Source of the DNA: Candidatus Enterococcus ferrettii
Lineage (GTDB): Bacteria > Bacillota > Bacilli > Lactobacillales > Enterococcaceae
Length of the DNA: 64,000 bases
Reading direction: 5' to 3'
Assembly: GCF_017377655.1 (NCBI RefSeq)
Contig: NZ_JAFREL010000083.1
Coordinates: forward strand, 20,721-84,720
In this document: positions 57,549 to 64,000 of the stretch, one piece after another
How the letters are laid out: the number at the start of each line of letters is the position of its first letter
Numbering within the stretch: position 1 is the first letter of the stretch
Made by a program: the position numbers and the translations under genes
Notes under the pieces: generated by a model
Told to the model about the DNA's origin: nothing
What the model saw: the letters and a program-made list of their open reading frames with translations, nothing else
Database searches by the model: none

Positions 57549-58246
57549 GCAACCACCTTCTTTCTTCTGCTGGATCTGTGATTAACCACAGCAAAAATAC
57601 CTTCTAAAATTAGACTGATAGCGGCAAAAATAATTGCTACACCAATATAGCCTTCAATCGAATGCCGAGTAGTAGCTGCGATCATTCGCACTTTTCCCAT
57701 CATGTCGGCCACACCGATCATATAAGCCAAAGCCGTATCCTGCAGCAGCATGACAAACAATGTCTCCAGCCCAGGAATTGCGACCTTCAGTGCTTGGGGG
57801 AAAACGATCCGATAGAAGGTTTGCCAGCCGGTTAAGCCCACCGAATAGCCTGCTTCCGTCTGCCCAATCGGAACGGACAAGATGGACGCCCGGATCAACT
57901 CCGCCATATAACCAGCCTGGTTCAGTCCAAAGGTAATAAATACAAAAAAGATCTTGTTTACACCGCTCAAATCCATGTTTAAGTAAGAGCGGAATAACAA
58001 GGGCATTCCATAATACACAATGAACATTTGAACCAGCGCCGGTGTTCCACGGAAAAAGGAGATCATCAAATAGGCCAGCTGATTTAAAACGGGAATTCGT
58101 TTGATACGAATCACCGCAAGCAGCGTTCCCAGCAGCACACCGATAATTGTCGCAATGACAACAATTTGGAAGGTTACTGGGAGTTTTTGCAGCACCTGCG
58201 GAAAGACGTGAACAAAGCGTTCCCAAGAAAAAAAGTTAGAACTCAT
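57545..58246 (-). CDS. Amino acid ABC transporter permease 1 (TcyL-like)
   Basis: 233 residues, same family: LPVTFQIVVIATIIGVLLG, FFRGTPALVQMFIVYYG, and EAA loop EAGYSVGLTGWQTFYRIVFPQA (split: EAGYSVGLTGWQTFYRI). Two different permeases plus one ATPase and one binding protein is the layout of the B. subtilis TcyJKLMN sulfur-amino-acid importer, but also of other polar amino acid systems. Confidence 0.92.
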   Translation of the reverse strand: MSSNFFSWERFVHVFPQVLQKLPVTFQIVVIATIIGVLLGTLLAVIRIKRIPVLNQLAYLMISFFRGTPALVQMFIVYYGMPLLFRSYLNMDLSGVNKIFFVFITFGLNQAGYMAELIRASILSVPIGQTEAGYSVGLTGWQTFYRIVFPQALKVAIPGLETLFVMLLQDTALAYMIGVADMMGKVRMIAATTRHSIEGYIGVAIIFAAISLILEGIFAVVNHRSSRRKKVVA

Positions 58247-58273
58247 AGTTTACATCCTTTTCCCTAAAGCTTC

Positions 58274-59119
58274 TTATTTTGTATAATCTTCACCCAAGTA
58301 TTCAGTGGAGAGCTTGCCGGTTTTGCCTTCTTCATGCAATTCTTTCAGCGCAGCACTGACATCTTTTTCTAATTGTTCATCGTCTTTATTGTACAGGTAG
58401 TAGCAGCCAGAATCAGCTTTGTCGCCAAAGATGTTTGAGCCATATTGTTCTAACCCGTCAAATTGCTTCACCCATTGGTCTGCATCAATTTTTTCATTAA
58501 TATAAGCATCGTAAACCCCGTTCGTCAGATTGCTGACGATTTGCTCGTTTTCTGAATCTTCATAAACAATTTCAACGGCTTTTTTAGGATTTTCCTTGTT
58601 GTAAGCCTCCAATAGGTTCGACACATTTCCGCCAGTTTTTACTTGGACTTTTTTACCAGCTAAATCATCCAAGGTCTTAAAATTCTTGCCTTCAGCACCT
58701 AAGATCACGTAGCCGCCAGTGGTTACACTAGGCGTTTCAGAGTAAAGATATTTTTTGGCACGGTCTTCATTCCAACCAAAGCCGTGTACACCCATATCAT
58801 AAGTGCCAGTATCCAGACCCACCAAGATGTTAGAGAATTCTGTTGGTTCATAGCTGAACTCATATTGTGGAAGTTTTTCATCGACCAACTTCAATACTTC
58901 ATACTCGTAACCTGCCAGCTCTTCGTTTTCGTCTAAATAACAAAATGGATTGTAGGCATTCCCAATACCAATTTTTACTACTCGAACATCATCCGCTGAA
59001 GCCTTATCACTGTCACCAGTGGCTGCATCATCGTTGTTGCCGCAAGCGGTTAGTACGATCCCAGATAACGTTAGGGCACCAAGTACCGCCAACTTTTTCA
59101 AAAATTTATTCTTCCCCAT
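58274..59119 (-). CDS. Amino acid ABC transporter substrate-binding lipoprotein
   Basis: 281 residues. Lipobox LTAC (C26), then a family 3 solute-binding domain: NPFCYLDENEELAGYEYEVL and TGTYDMGVHGFGWNEDRAKKYLYS (split). It captures an amino acid outside the membrane for the importer encoded downstream. The ligand is unknown; cystine or a related sulfur amino acid is suggested by the divergent TcyP-like gene. AAAAGGGG precedes the start. Confidence 0.9.
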   Translation of the reverse strand: MGKNKFLKKLAVLGALTLSGIVLTACGNNDDAATGDSDKASADDVRVVKIGIGNAYNPFCYLDENEELAGYEYEVLKLVDEKLPQYEFSYEPTEFSNILVGLDTGTYDMGVHGFGWNEDRAKKYLYSETPSVTTGGYVILGAEGKNFKTLDDLAGKKVQVKTGGNVSNLLEAYNKENPKKAVEIVYEDSENEQIVSNLTNGVYDAYINEKIDADQWVKQFDGLEQYGSNIFGDKADSGCYYLYNKDDEQLEKDVSAALKELHEEGKTGKLSTEYLGEDYTK

Positions 59120-59176
59120 AGATAAATACCCCTTTTCTCATTGTTTGTTCAAAAATTATTCATCTAATTTTAACTA

Positions 59177-59205
59177 AGTGTACATTCTTGAACAGGTGGT
59201 GTCAA
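59177..59205 (-). promoter_or_regulatory. Promoter of the ABC importer operon
   Basis: Minus strand: TTGACA (59205-59200), 17-base spacer, TACACT (59182-59177), about 55 bases before the binding-protein gene. Confidence 0.7.
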
Positions 59206-59360
59206 TCAGTCCTTTGAGTCTCTTTTTCAAAGAATTCACTAAAAAAGTAATCCAATTTTACAAATAAGATTCCTATTATCGACCAAAAATACCTCGAAAC
59301 ATCAGTTTTTTCTGGGGTGTCAGCCACTTGTGAATTGTCTCATCAAATCCTAATGACTGA

Positions 59361-59390
59361 TTGCCATTTGTCAGGCTTTTCGGTTATACT
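59361..59390 (+). promoter_or_regulatory. Promoter of the symporter leader transcript
   Basis: TTGCCA (59361-59366), 18-base spacer, TATACT (59385-59390). Transcription would start near 59397, giving a ~280-base leader before the symporter gene. Upstream, around 59266, AGATTCCTATTATC loosely recalls half of a CymR (cysteine repressor) box; I do not rely on this. Confidence 0.6.
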
Positions 59391-59425
59391 TTGGATGAAG
59401 ATTTTCATTTAGCAAAAGGCAGGTG

Positions 59426-59508
59426 GGAAAGATGTTACATCAACGTTTTTGACTTTGAGTAAGTCATACGCTTAGAGGTTCTAAGTTAGTGAAGTCGATC
59501 GTCTTTCC
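59426..59508 (+). ncRNA. Riboswitch-like structured leader element
   Basis: GGAAAGATG (59426-59434) pairs over nine bases with CGTCTTTCC (59500-59508). Inside are two small hairpins: GACTT/AAGTC (59451-59465) and CTTAGA/TCTAAG (59471-59485). Together they form a three-way-junction-like fold closed by the 9-bp helix, followed by a T-run at 59518-59524. It does not match a riboswitch class I recognise. The closing helix contains the start codon of the mini-ORF at 59432. Confidence 0.5.
59432..59452 (+). CDS. Six-codon leader mini-ORF (MLHQRF)
   Basis: AGGTGGGAAAG precedes ATG 59432; the reading is Met-Leu-His-Gln-Arg-Phe-stop. Its ribosome site and start lie in the 9-bp closing helix of the leader, so ribosome loading and folding would compete. 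It may be a regulatory leader peptide. It contains no Cys or Met run, so classic attenuation by cysteine shortage is not evident. It could also be chance. Confidence 0.4.
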   Translation: MLHQRF

Positions 59509-59537
59509 TTCAAGCTGTTTTTTTGTGTGCGCTTTTA

Positions 59538-59553
59538 TGTGATAGGTGTCACA
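59538..59553. promoter_or_regulatory. TGTGA-N6-TCACA palindrome (Crp/Fnr- or Rex-type box)
   Basis: TGTGA-TAGGTG-TCACA is the exact consensus shape of Crp/Fnr-family sites. With flanks it reads ATGTGA...TCACAA, one mismatch from a Rex box outer frame. It sits inside the leader 128 bases before the symporter gene, so it may be a repressor roadblock or part of a second promoter. Confidence 0.55.
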
Positions 59554-59571
59554 AAATTTAGGATATGAGGG

Positions 59572-59598
59572 AAAACATACGATTCGTGTATGTTTTTT
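59572..59598 (+). terminator. Terminator/attenuator hairpin in the leader
   Basis: AAAACATAC / GTATGTTTT, 9 bp with loop GATTCGT, running into seven T. It lies within the leader and ~85 bases before the symporter gene, so it must be read through or regulated. Confidence 0.6.
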
Positions 59599-59651
59599 TG
59601 TCGTGTCTGGATGTTTAAATGAAATCTTGTTGAAGTGACAAGGGGTAGACT

Positions 59652-59670
59652 TCCTAAAAACTATTTAGGA
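59652..59670 (+). promoter_or_regulatory. Hairpin covering the symporter Shine-Dalgarno
   Basis: TCCTAAA pairs with TTTAGGA, 5-base loop; the 3' arm contains the AGGA of the ribosome site of the gene at 59681. Suggests translational control. Confidence 0.55.
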
Positions 59671-59680
59671 GAGTGTAAAC

Positions 59681-61057
59681 ATGTTAATTGCTTTGTCGTT
59701 TATTGTTATGCTGGCTGCTATTTATGGACTCATTTATTTGAAAAGGAAAAAAGTCCCTTTTTCTAAACGGGTTGTTTTTGCGTTGGTATTAGGAATTATT
59801 TTAGGGTTTGTGTTCAACCAGCTGTTCTCTTCAGCAGAGGGTGCAGTCTTCTCTGATTGGATCGGCATGTTCGGCAGTATCTATGTGAAGCTGCTGCAAA
59901 TGATCGCAATGCCGCTGATTTTGGTCTGTGTCATCTTAGCCTTCACGAAAATCGAAATTAAAACCAACGTATTAAAAATTGGTGTTACGATTGTTGGCAC
60001 ATTAATTGTTACAGCCGGAATCGCGGGAATTGTTGGAATTGCGACGGGTTACTTTGCAAATATTGACGGAAGTACCTTCAACATCAGTCAGTCGGCTTTA
60101 AGTGCTGCGAACGATATTGAAAAAAATTATGTAGCCGGTGGGGAGCACACCTTATCCTTGCCGCAAAAGATCGTGGCAATTTTCCCATCGAACCCGTTCT
60201 TTGATCTAACTGGCCAACGAGCAAGTGCAACCTTAGGCGTAGTCATTTTCGCCTTGTTCATCGGTGTCGCTTATCTGCGTATTAAGGATAAAAAACCAAA
60301 AGAAGCGGATTTGTTCCGCCGGGGAATGGACAGCATTTACGAGATTGTTATGTCAGTGGTTCGTTTATTTCTATCCTTTGCACCGTATGCTGTGTTGACT
60401 ATCATGACTACAACCGTTGTGAACAATGATTTATCAGCAGTTTGGAAGCTGGCGCAATTCTTTGTGGCCTGCTATGTGGCCATGCTGATTCAGTTCATCA
60501 TTCAATTAGGAATTATGGCAGCCTGCGGTATGTCGCCAATTCGCTACTTGAAAAAAGCTTTGCCAGTTCTGTCTTTTGCCTTTATCACTTCATCAAGTGC
60601 GGGCTCCATGCCGATGAATTTGGAAATGCAAGAAGAGCTGGGGATTCCTAAAGGGATTTCAAGCTTAAGTGCGTCATTTGCGACTTCCATGGGAATGAAC
60701 GGCTGTGCCGGTCTTTATCCTGGGATTATTATTGCAATCGTAGCGGTCACTCAAGGAATTAATCCTTTGTCGCCATCATTTCTATTTTACGCAGCCTTTA
60801 TGATTGCCATGACCTCATTTGGGATCGCGGGTACTGGCGGTGGCGGAACCGTGGCGACCATTATTTCACTATCCGCTTTAGGGCTTCCGGTTGGCTTGGC
60901 AGGCGTCTTTATTGCCATCGAACCATTAGTTGATATGGGACGTACCGCAGTGAATTTGAACGGCGGTGTTGTTGCCAGCATGGTTACCTGCAAGGTTAAT
61001 GGCGTTGACTTGAAGCAAACGAAGGAAAACAAAGAAACAGTGTTAACAACGAAGTAA
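59681..61057 (+). CDS. tcyP: TcyP-like L-cystine : cation symporter (DAACS family)
   Basis: 458 residues, eight-helix DAACS fold. TcyP-type segments: YVKLLQMIAMPLILVCVI, the Ser-rich hairpin FAFITSSSAGSMPMNLEMQ (split), and ATSMGMNGCAGLYPGI. In B. subtilis TcyP imports cystine. The first gene of a three-gene unit with the double-cubane-type protein and its activase. Its SD is inside a hairpin, and the gene is preceded by a long regulated leader. Confidence 0.85.
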   Translation: MLIALSFIVMLAAIYGLIYLKRKKVPFSKRVVFALVLGIILGFVFNQLFSSAEGAVFSDWIGMFGSIYVKLLQMIAMPLILVCVILAFTKIEIKTNVLKIGVTIVGTLIVTAGIAGIVGIATGYFANIDGSTFNISQSALSAANDIEKNYVAGGEHTLSLPQKIVAIFPSNPFFDLTGQRASATLGVVIFALFIGVAYLRIKDKKPKEADLFRRGMDSIYEIVMSVVRLFLSFAPYAVLTIMTTTVVNNDLSAVWKLAQFFVACYVAMLIQFIIQLGIMAACGMSPIRYLKKALPVLSFAFITSSSAGSMPMNLEMQEELGIPKGISSLSASFATSMGMNGCAGLYPGIIIAIVAVTQGINPLSPSFLFYAAFMIAMTSFGIAGTGGGGTVATIISLSALGLPVGLAGVFIAIEPLVDMGRTAVNLNGGVVASMVTCKVNGVDLKQTKENKETVLTTK

Positions 61058-61076
61058 AAAAAGGAGGAAAAGAAGT

Positions 61077-62255
61077 ATGGAACTACGAACAGAATTACCT
61101 GAAGTATTTGACGAATTCGGTGAAGCACGACGGCAAGGATTTCTAACCGTGAAGAACTTGAAGGAACAGGGTCAAGCAGTTGTTGGTGTTTATTGTACCT
61201 TTATGCCCGAAGAGCTGGTAATGGCCAGCGGTGCCATTCAAATTAGTCTGTGTTCTACCTCAGACGAAACCATTCCAGATGCAGAGGAAGATTTGCCGCG
61301 AAATTTATGTCCTTTAATCAAGTCGAGCTATGGCTTCGGTAAGACCGATAAGTGTCCATACTTCTATTTCTCTGATTTGGTGGTAGGCGAAACTACTTGC
61401 GATGGTAAGAAAAAAATGTACGAATACATGGAAGAATTTAAGGACACGTACTTGATGCATTTGCCTCATAACCGTGACAGCGAAGCCAGCAAAAAGCTCT
61501 GGTACAGCGAACTAGTGAATTTCAAAGAAAAACTAGAAGACTTCTTCGGTGTGACGATTACCGAAGAACAAATTCAAGAAGCGATTAAAATGAAAAATCG
61601 CGAACGTCGTGCCAAACAAAACTTTTATCGCTTAGGACAGCTGAACCCGCCAGCTATCAGCGGAACCGAAATCTTCCAGGTGATGTATGGGTCACAATAC
61701 AAATTCGATAAACAAGAAGTCATTCAAATGCTGGAAGAAACCACCGATAAAGTAAAAGAAGGCTATGAAGCCGGTAAATCATTGCCTAGAAAACCACGGA
61801 TTCTCATCACGGGTTCTCCTATGGGCGGCGTGACCGAAAAAGTCATCAAAGCCATTGAAGACAACGGCGGAATTGTAGTGGCTTTCGAAAATTGTACGGT
61901 AAGTAAAGCAGTAGAACGACTCGTGGAAGAAGATACCGCAGACGTTTACCAAGCTTTAGTGGACAAATATATTAATATCGGCTGTGCCTGCATGTCCAAC
62001 AACCAGCCAAGAAAAGACCTGTTAAGTCAAATGGTGGATGACTATCAAGTTGATGGAGTAATCGATATGGTCCTGCAAAACTGCATTCCATTCTCGGTTG
62101 AGTCGCTGAAGATCAAACGATACCTGAATGAAGAAAAGGATACCCCATACCTATATTTGGAAACCGACTATTCTACTTCCGATATTGAGCAGATTAACAC
62201 GCGGGTAACAGCCTTTATCGAAATGTTAGAGGAAGAAAAAGCATGTTCTATATAG
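61077..62255 (+). CDS. Double-cubane-cluster-like protein (2-hydroxyacyl-CoA dehydratase D / YjiM family)
   Basis: 392 residues of the HgdB/YjiM branch. Cys residues at 40, 59, 78, 93, 108, 273, 303, 305 and 336 include the family-conserved VYCTFMPEEL, and suit several iron-sulfur ligands. Close relatives (DCCP) carry an [Fe8S9] double-cubane cluster and, with their activase, perform ATP-driven low-potential two-electron reductions (acetylene, azide in vitro). No CoA-transferase, or second dehydratase subunit is present, arguing against a hydroxyacyl-CoA pathway. The natural substrate is unknown. AAGGAGG precedes ATG 61077. Confidence 0.82.
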   Translation: MELRTELPEVFDEFGEARRQGFLTVKNLKEQGQAVVGVYCTFMPEELVMASGAIQISLCSTSDETIPDAEEDLPRNLCPLIKSSYGFGKTDKCPYFYFSDLVVGETTCDGKKKMYEYMEEFKDTYLMHLPHNRDSEASKKLWYSELVNFKEKLEDFFGVTITEEQIQEAIKMKNRERRAKQNFYRLGQLNPPAISGTEIFQVMYGSQYKFDKQEVIQMLEETTDKVKEGYEAGKSLPRKPRILITGSPMGGVTEKVIKAIEDNGGIVVAFENCTVSKAVERLVEEDTADVYQALVDKYINIGCACMSNNQPRKDLLSQMVDDYQVDGVIDMVLQNCIPFSVESLKIKRYLNEEKDTPYLYLETDYSTSDIEQINTRVTAFIEMLEEEKACSI

Positions 62256-63010
62256 GCATGGATTCTGGTTCCACCACGACCAAAGGGGTTCTTTTCTCGG
62301 CGGATCAATTACTGGATAAATATCTGATTCCAACAGGCGGCAATCCCCGAGGTGCGATGGAAGAAATCCTGGCTCGTTTTATTGAAAAGTACCAGCTGAC
62401 CGATGCGAACAGTAAGCTAATCACCACAGGTTATGGCCGTAAACTGATCGACAGCGATCTGGCCATTACCGAGATCAGCTGCCATGGAAAAGGGGCCGAG
62501 TATTTACAGCCAGGCATTAAGCAGGTTATCGATATCGGTGGGCAAGACTGCAAAACCATTCAGCTAAACGGCAAGGGAACCGTGGTTGAGTTTAACATGA
62601 ACGATCGCTGTGCAGCAGGAACGGGTCGTTTCGTTGAAGTGATGATGCGAACCTTAGGCGAAGATATCACTAAATTAGACCAATTTGCTTCAATTGGTGA
62701 ACCAGTAACCATCAACAGTATGTGCACTGTTTTCGCAGAATCAGAGGTTATCGGTCTAATTTCCAAAGGCGAAAAAAGGGAAGACATAGCTTGCGGAGTT
62801 CTGCATTCAATCGCCAAACGTATCAGTAGTCAATATTCCAAGCTGCGGCCAAAACGTGGAGAAGAAGTTCTCTTCACCGGCGGACTTTCCCGTAGTACTC
62901 AATTTGCGGAAGTCTTGTCCACGTATGTACACGCGCCAGTTCATACCAATGAGCTGTCGCAATATGCCGGTGCTATCGGTGCTGCACAAATTGGACAAAG
63001 AAAATTATAG
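62243..63010 (+). CDS. ATP-dependent activase/reductase of the double-cubane protein (YjiL/HgdC family)
   Basis: 255 residues, ASKHA ATPase fold: GMDSGSTTTKGV phosphate loop and VIDIGGQDCK. Two Cys, C123 (NDRCAAGTGRF) and C161 (NSMCTVF), are the ligands of the [4Fe-4S] cluster bridging the homodimer in this family. It fires single electrons into the partner at the cost of ATP. It overlaps the partner gene by 13 bases, so the two are translated together. The electron donor (ferredoxin/flavodoxin) is not in the window. Confidence 0.9.
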   Translation: MFYIGMDSGSTTTKGVLFSADQLLDKYLIPTGGNPRGAMEEILARFIEKYQLTDANSKLITTGYGRKLIDSDLAITEISCHGKGAEYLQPGIKQVIDIGGQDCKTIQLNGKGTVVEFNMNDRCAAGTGRFVEVMMRTLGEDITKLDQFASIGEPVTINSMCTVFAESEVIGLISKGEKREDIACGVLHSIAKRISSQYSKLRPKRGEEVLFTGGLSRSTQFAEVLSTYVHAPVHTNELSQYAGAIGAAQIGQRKL

Positions 63011-63027
63011 TCATCTATTTGATAGGG

Positions 63028-63062
63028 AAGAGCTGTTCTGAAAAAGGATGGCTCTTTCTTTA
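63028..63062 (+). terminator. Possible terminator after the activase gene
   Basis: AAGAGC / GCTCTT stem with a 17-base loop and a broken T-run. Confidence 0.4.
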
Positions 63063-63106
63063 CTGCTTTTATTTATATAGAAACAAAAATTTATTTGTTA
63101 AGCAGT

Positions 63107-63151
63107 AACACTCTATCTGTGAAGGGCGCCATCTTCGCAGGTAGGAGTGTT
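63107..63151. terminator. Strong bidirectional hairpin of the type I toxin locus
   Basis: AACACTC-TATCTGTGAAG pairs with CTTCGCAGGTA-GGAGTGTT, ~18 bp with two G-U pairs. It lies just behind the Fst remnant (minus strand). In par/Fst loci the toxin mRNA and its antisense RNA converge on a shared two-way terminator, and this hairpin is placed accordingly. Confidence 0.6.
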
Positions 63152-63161
63152 TATTCAATTT

Positions 63162-63241
63162 TCAAGGATCGTGATCGTCTAACCAGTGGTTAAACAAAGC
63201 AATAACCAGCCCCACGAAAATGGGGCTAAAATGTATTGCAT
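63162..63241 (-). pseudogene. Fst-family type I toxin, broken by a one-base frameshift
   Basis: On the minus strand ATG 63241 reads MQYILAP, then the frame changes and continues as IFVGLVIALFNHWLDDHDP to a stop at 63164-63162. Joined, they give the Fst hallmark APIFVGLV, a single membrane helix and a charged tail. The shift falls in a run of four C; one more C restores the frame. No ATG/GTG/TTG start exists in the second frame. GAAAGGGGGTGATGG lies upstream. In 63011-63326 I see this locus and hairpins only. Confidence 0.7.
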
Positions 63242-63326
63242 CAAGGACCGCAAACCATCACCCCCTTTCAGTGGAGGGCAGTGATCCGACTAATCTGGTC
63301 CGTACCTACGCTGGATCAAACTAGCT

Positions 63327-63908
63327 TTAAGAGGAAGAATCCGGGGAATGCTGTCGCTCTTCTTCCTTTTTCCTTCTTCGCAGCTTTCGCCGGAGCATTT
63401 CTTTGACTATGTCATACGGCTTGTTGGAAGGCTCATTCGTCAAATCAGGAATCTTTTGATCCGTTTCTTCTATAGTAAGTGCTTTGAAATTAGTTTCAGG
63501 TGTTTCGTTTAATTCATCTATAGAAACTTCCTCTTTAGCTAAGGAAGATAAGGAGACTTTCGGTACTTGCGGCAATTCACGCCAAGAGCTTTTGGCCTTT
63601 AGCTCTTCAAGTCTGTCCGTATCAACCTCTTTTGGTAAGGTCGGTTCTTCTGGGATATCTTCAATCGGTGCTGGCTCACCGAACAATTCATCCCCCTCAA
63701 AAATTGGTCGTTCGATGGTTTCTACATATTTGGCCTTCACTACTTCTTGGAATAAGCCAACGCCATCTTTTTCAAATAGATTTAAGCTGCTTAACAAATT
63801 CAATGATTCTTTGATTTCTTCCGGACTCTTTGTAGTATCCGGATCTTTAAAAGTAAAATTATGCGTTTTGCCTTCGCTGTTCAGGAAGGTGGATACTAGT
63901 TTGATCAT
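63327..63908 (-). CDS. DUF2922 protein with long charged C-terminal extension
   Basis: 193 residues. Residues 1-70 (MIKLVSTFLNSEGKTHNFTF...) match the DUF2922 pattern, normally a protein of only ~70-75 residues. Residues ~71-160 are Glu/Pro-rich and probably disordered, and ~165-185 are strongly basic (LRRKLRRRKKEEER), a possible nucleic-acid- or membrane-contact patch. AAAGGAG precedes ATG 63908. DUF2922 genes usually follow a DUF1659 gene, which would lie beyond the contig end. Function unknown. Confidence 0.7.
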   Translation of the reverse strand: MIKLVSTFLNSEGKTHNFTFKDPDTTKSPEEIKESLNLLSSLNLFEKDGVGLFQEVVKAKYVETIERPIFEGDELFGEPAPIEDIPEEPTLPKEVDTDRLEELKAKSSWRELPQVPKVSLSSLAKEEVSIDELNETPETNFKALTIEETDQKIPDLTNEPSNKPYDIVKEMLRRKLRRRKKEEERQHSPDSSS

Positions 63909-63981
63909 TTTGTGACTCCTTTCGGTTTTTATTTGCGTAGGTGAGACAGACAGTAAGTATCATTTTCAGGTGGCTTCAGTG

Positions 63982-64000
63982 CTGTCTCTTATACACATCT
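63982..64000. other. Tn5/Nextera mosaic-end adapter sequence (assembly artefact)
   Basis: The final 19 bases, CTGTCTCTTATACACATCT, are exactly the Tn5 mosaic end used in Nextera libraries. This is untrimmed adapter at a contig end, not genomic sequence. Confidence 0.97.

Noticed and set aside
57654..58226. 190-codon minus-strand open frame inside the permease gene
   Set aside because: Out of frame with a clear ABC permease; composition is atypical and there are no motifs.
59266..59280. CymR-box-like ATTCCTATT
   Set aside because: Only part of the motif as I remember it matches; too weak to list as an operator.
61077..63010. Hydroxyglutaryl-CoA or lactoyl-CoA dehydratase system
   Set aside because: Only one dehydratase-type subunit is present and no CoA-transferase or acyl-CoA dehydrogenase; the YjiM/double-cubane branch fits better.
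63484..63915. Plus-strand 143-codon open frame opposite the DUF2922 gene
   Set aside because: Ser-rich mirror of the Glu-rich minus-strand gene, with no ribosome site.

Overview
The window reads as low-GC Firmicutes chromosome, most likely an Enterococcus or close relative. This rests on the ybeY-dgkA-era-recO and glyQS-(fbp)-PEP-synthase-regulator-ccpN blocks, the glpK-glpO-glpF operon whose glycerol kinase has His at residue 232, the T-box, THF riboswitch and cre architecture, and an Fst-type toxin remnant at the right end. The glycerol kinase differs from the E. casseliflavus protein as I remember it, so I do not name a species. The last 19 bases are the Tn5/Nextera mosaic end, so the right edge is an assembly contig end carrying adapter sequence.

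Layout. 0-2.5 kb: housekeeping genes (ybeY 3' end, dgkA, era, recO). 2.6-10.8 kb: one compact operon for the whole histidine pathway, starting with a continuous HisZ-HisG fusion, then hisD, C, B, H, A, F, IE and a PHP-type histidinol phosphatase. 10.8-14.0 kb: glycine T-box and glyQS. 14.0-18.6 kb: minus-strand AEC transporter, class III FBPase, PEP-synthase/PPDK regulator and CcpN (gluconeogenic control). 18.65 kb: tRNA-Glu(CUC). 18.8-27.1 kb: AraC-DUF2000 pair, YidC, acylphosphatase, an RNA methyltransferase, an HD protein, a P-type ATPase and EF-P. 27.1-33.7 kb: folT under a THF riboswitch, an FNT channel and a run of small metabolic genes. 33.4-35.1 kb: ACT protein plus DUF711 protein. 35-51 kb: a DUF4767 lipoprotein, two ABC exporters each next to a TetR gene, an FAD oxidoreductase overlapping an Mga-like regulator, and the glpKOF glycerol operon with cre sites.

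50.7-53.9 kb holds an NdpA-like nucleoid protein, a lone ParA ATPase without ParB, and two tandem near-identical small basic proteins I do not recognise. This is a candidate undescribed ParA-partner module. 53.9-63.0 kb is a divergent accessory block. On the minus strand are an amino-acid ABC importer, an ornithine-cyclodeaminase/mu-crystallin family enzyme and a class V PLP enzyme. On the plus strand are a TcyP-like cystine symporter, a double-cubane-cluster-like (YjiM/HgdB family) protein and its ATP-driven activase. The 560-base gap between them carries a structured leader: a six-codon mini-ORF whose start lies in a 9-bp helix, a TGTGA-N6-TCACA palindrome, a terminator-like hairpin and a hairpin covering the symporter Shine-Dalgarno. 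I infer a sulfur-amino-acid uptake and low-potential reduction island under anaerobic/redox control.

63.0-64.0 kb: an Fst type I toxin remnant with a one-base frameshift, a strong two-way hairpin, a DUF2922 protein and the adapter.
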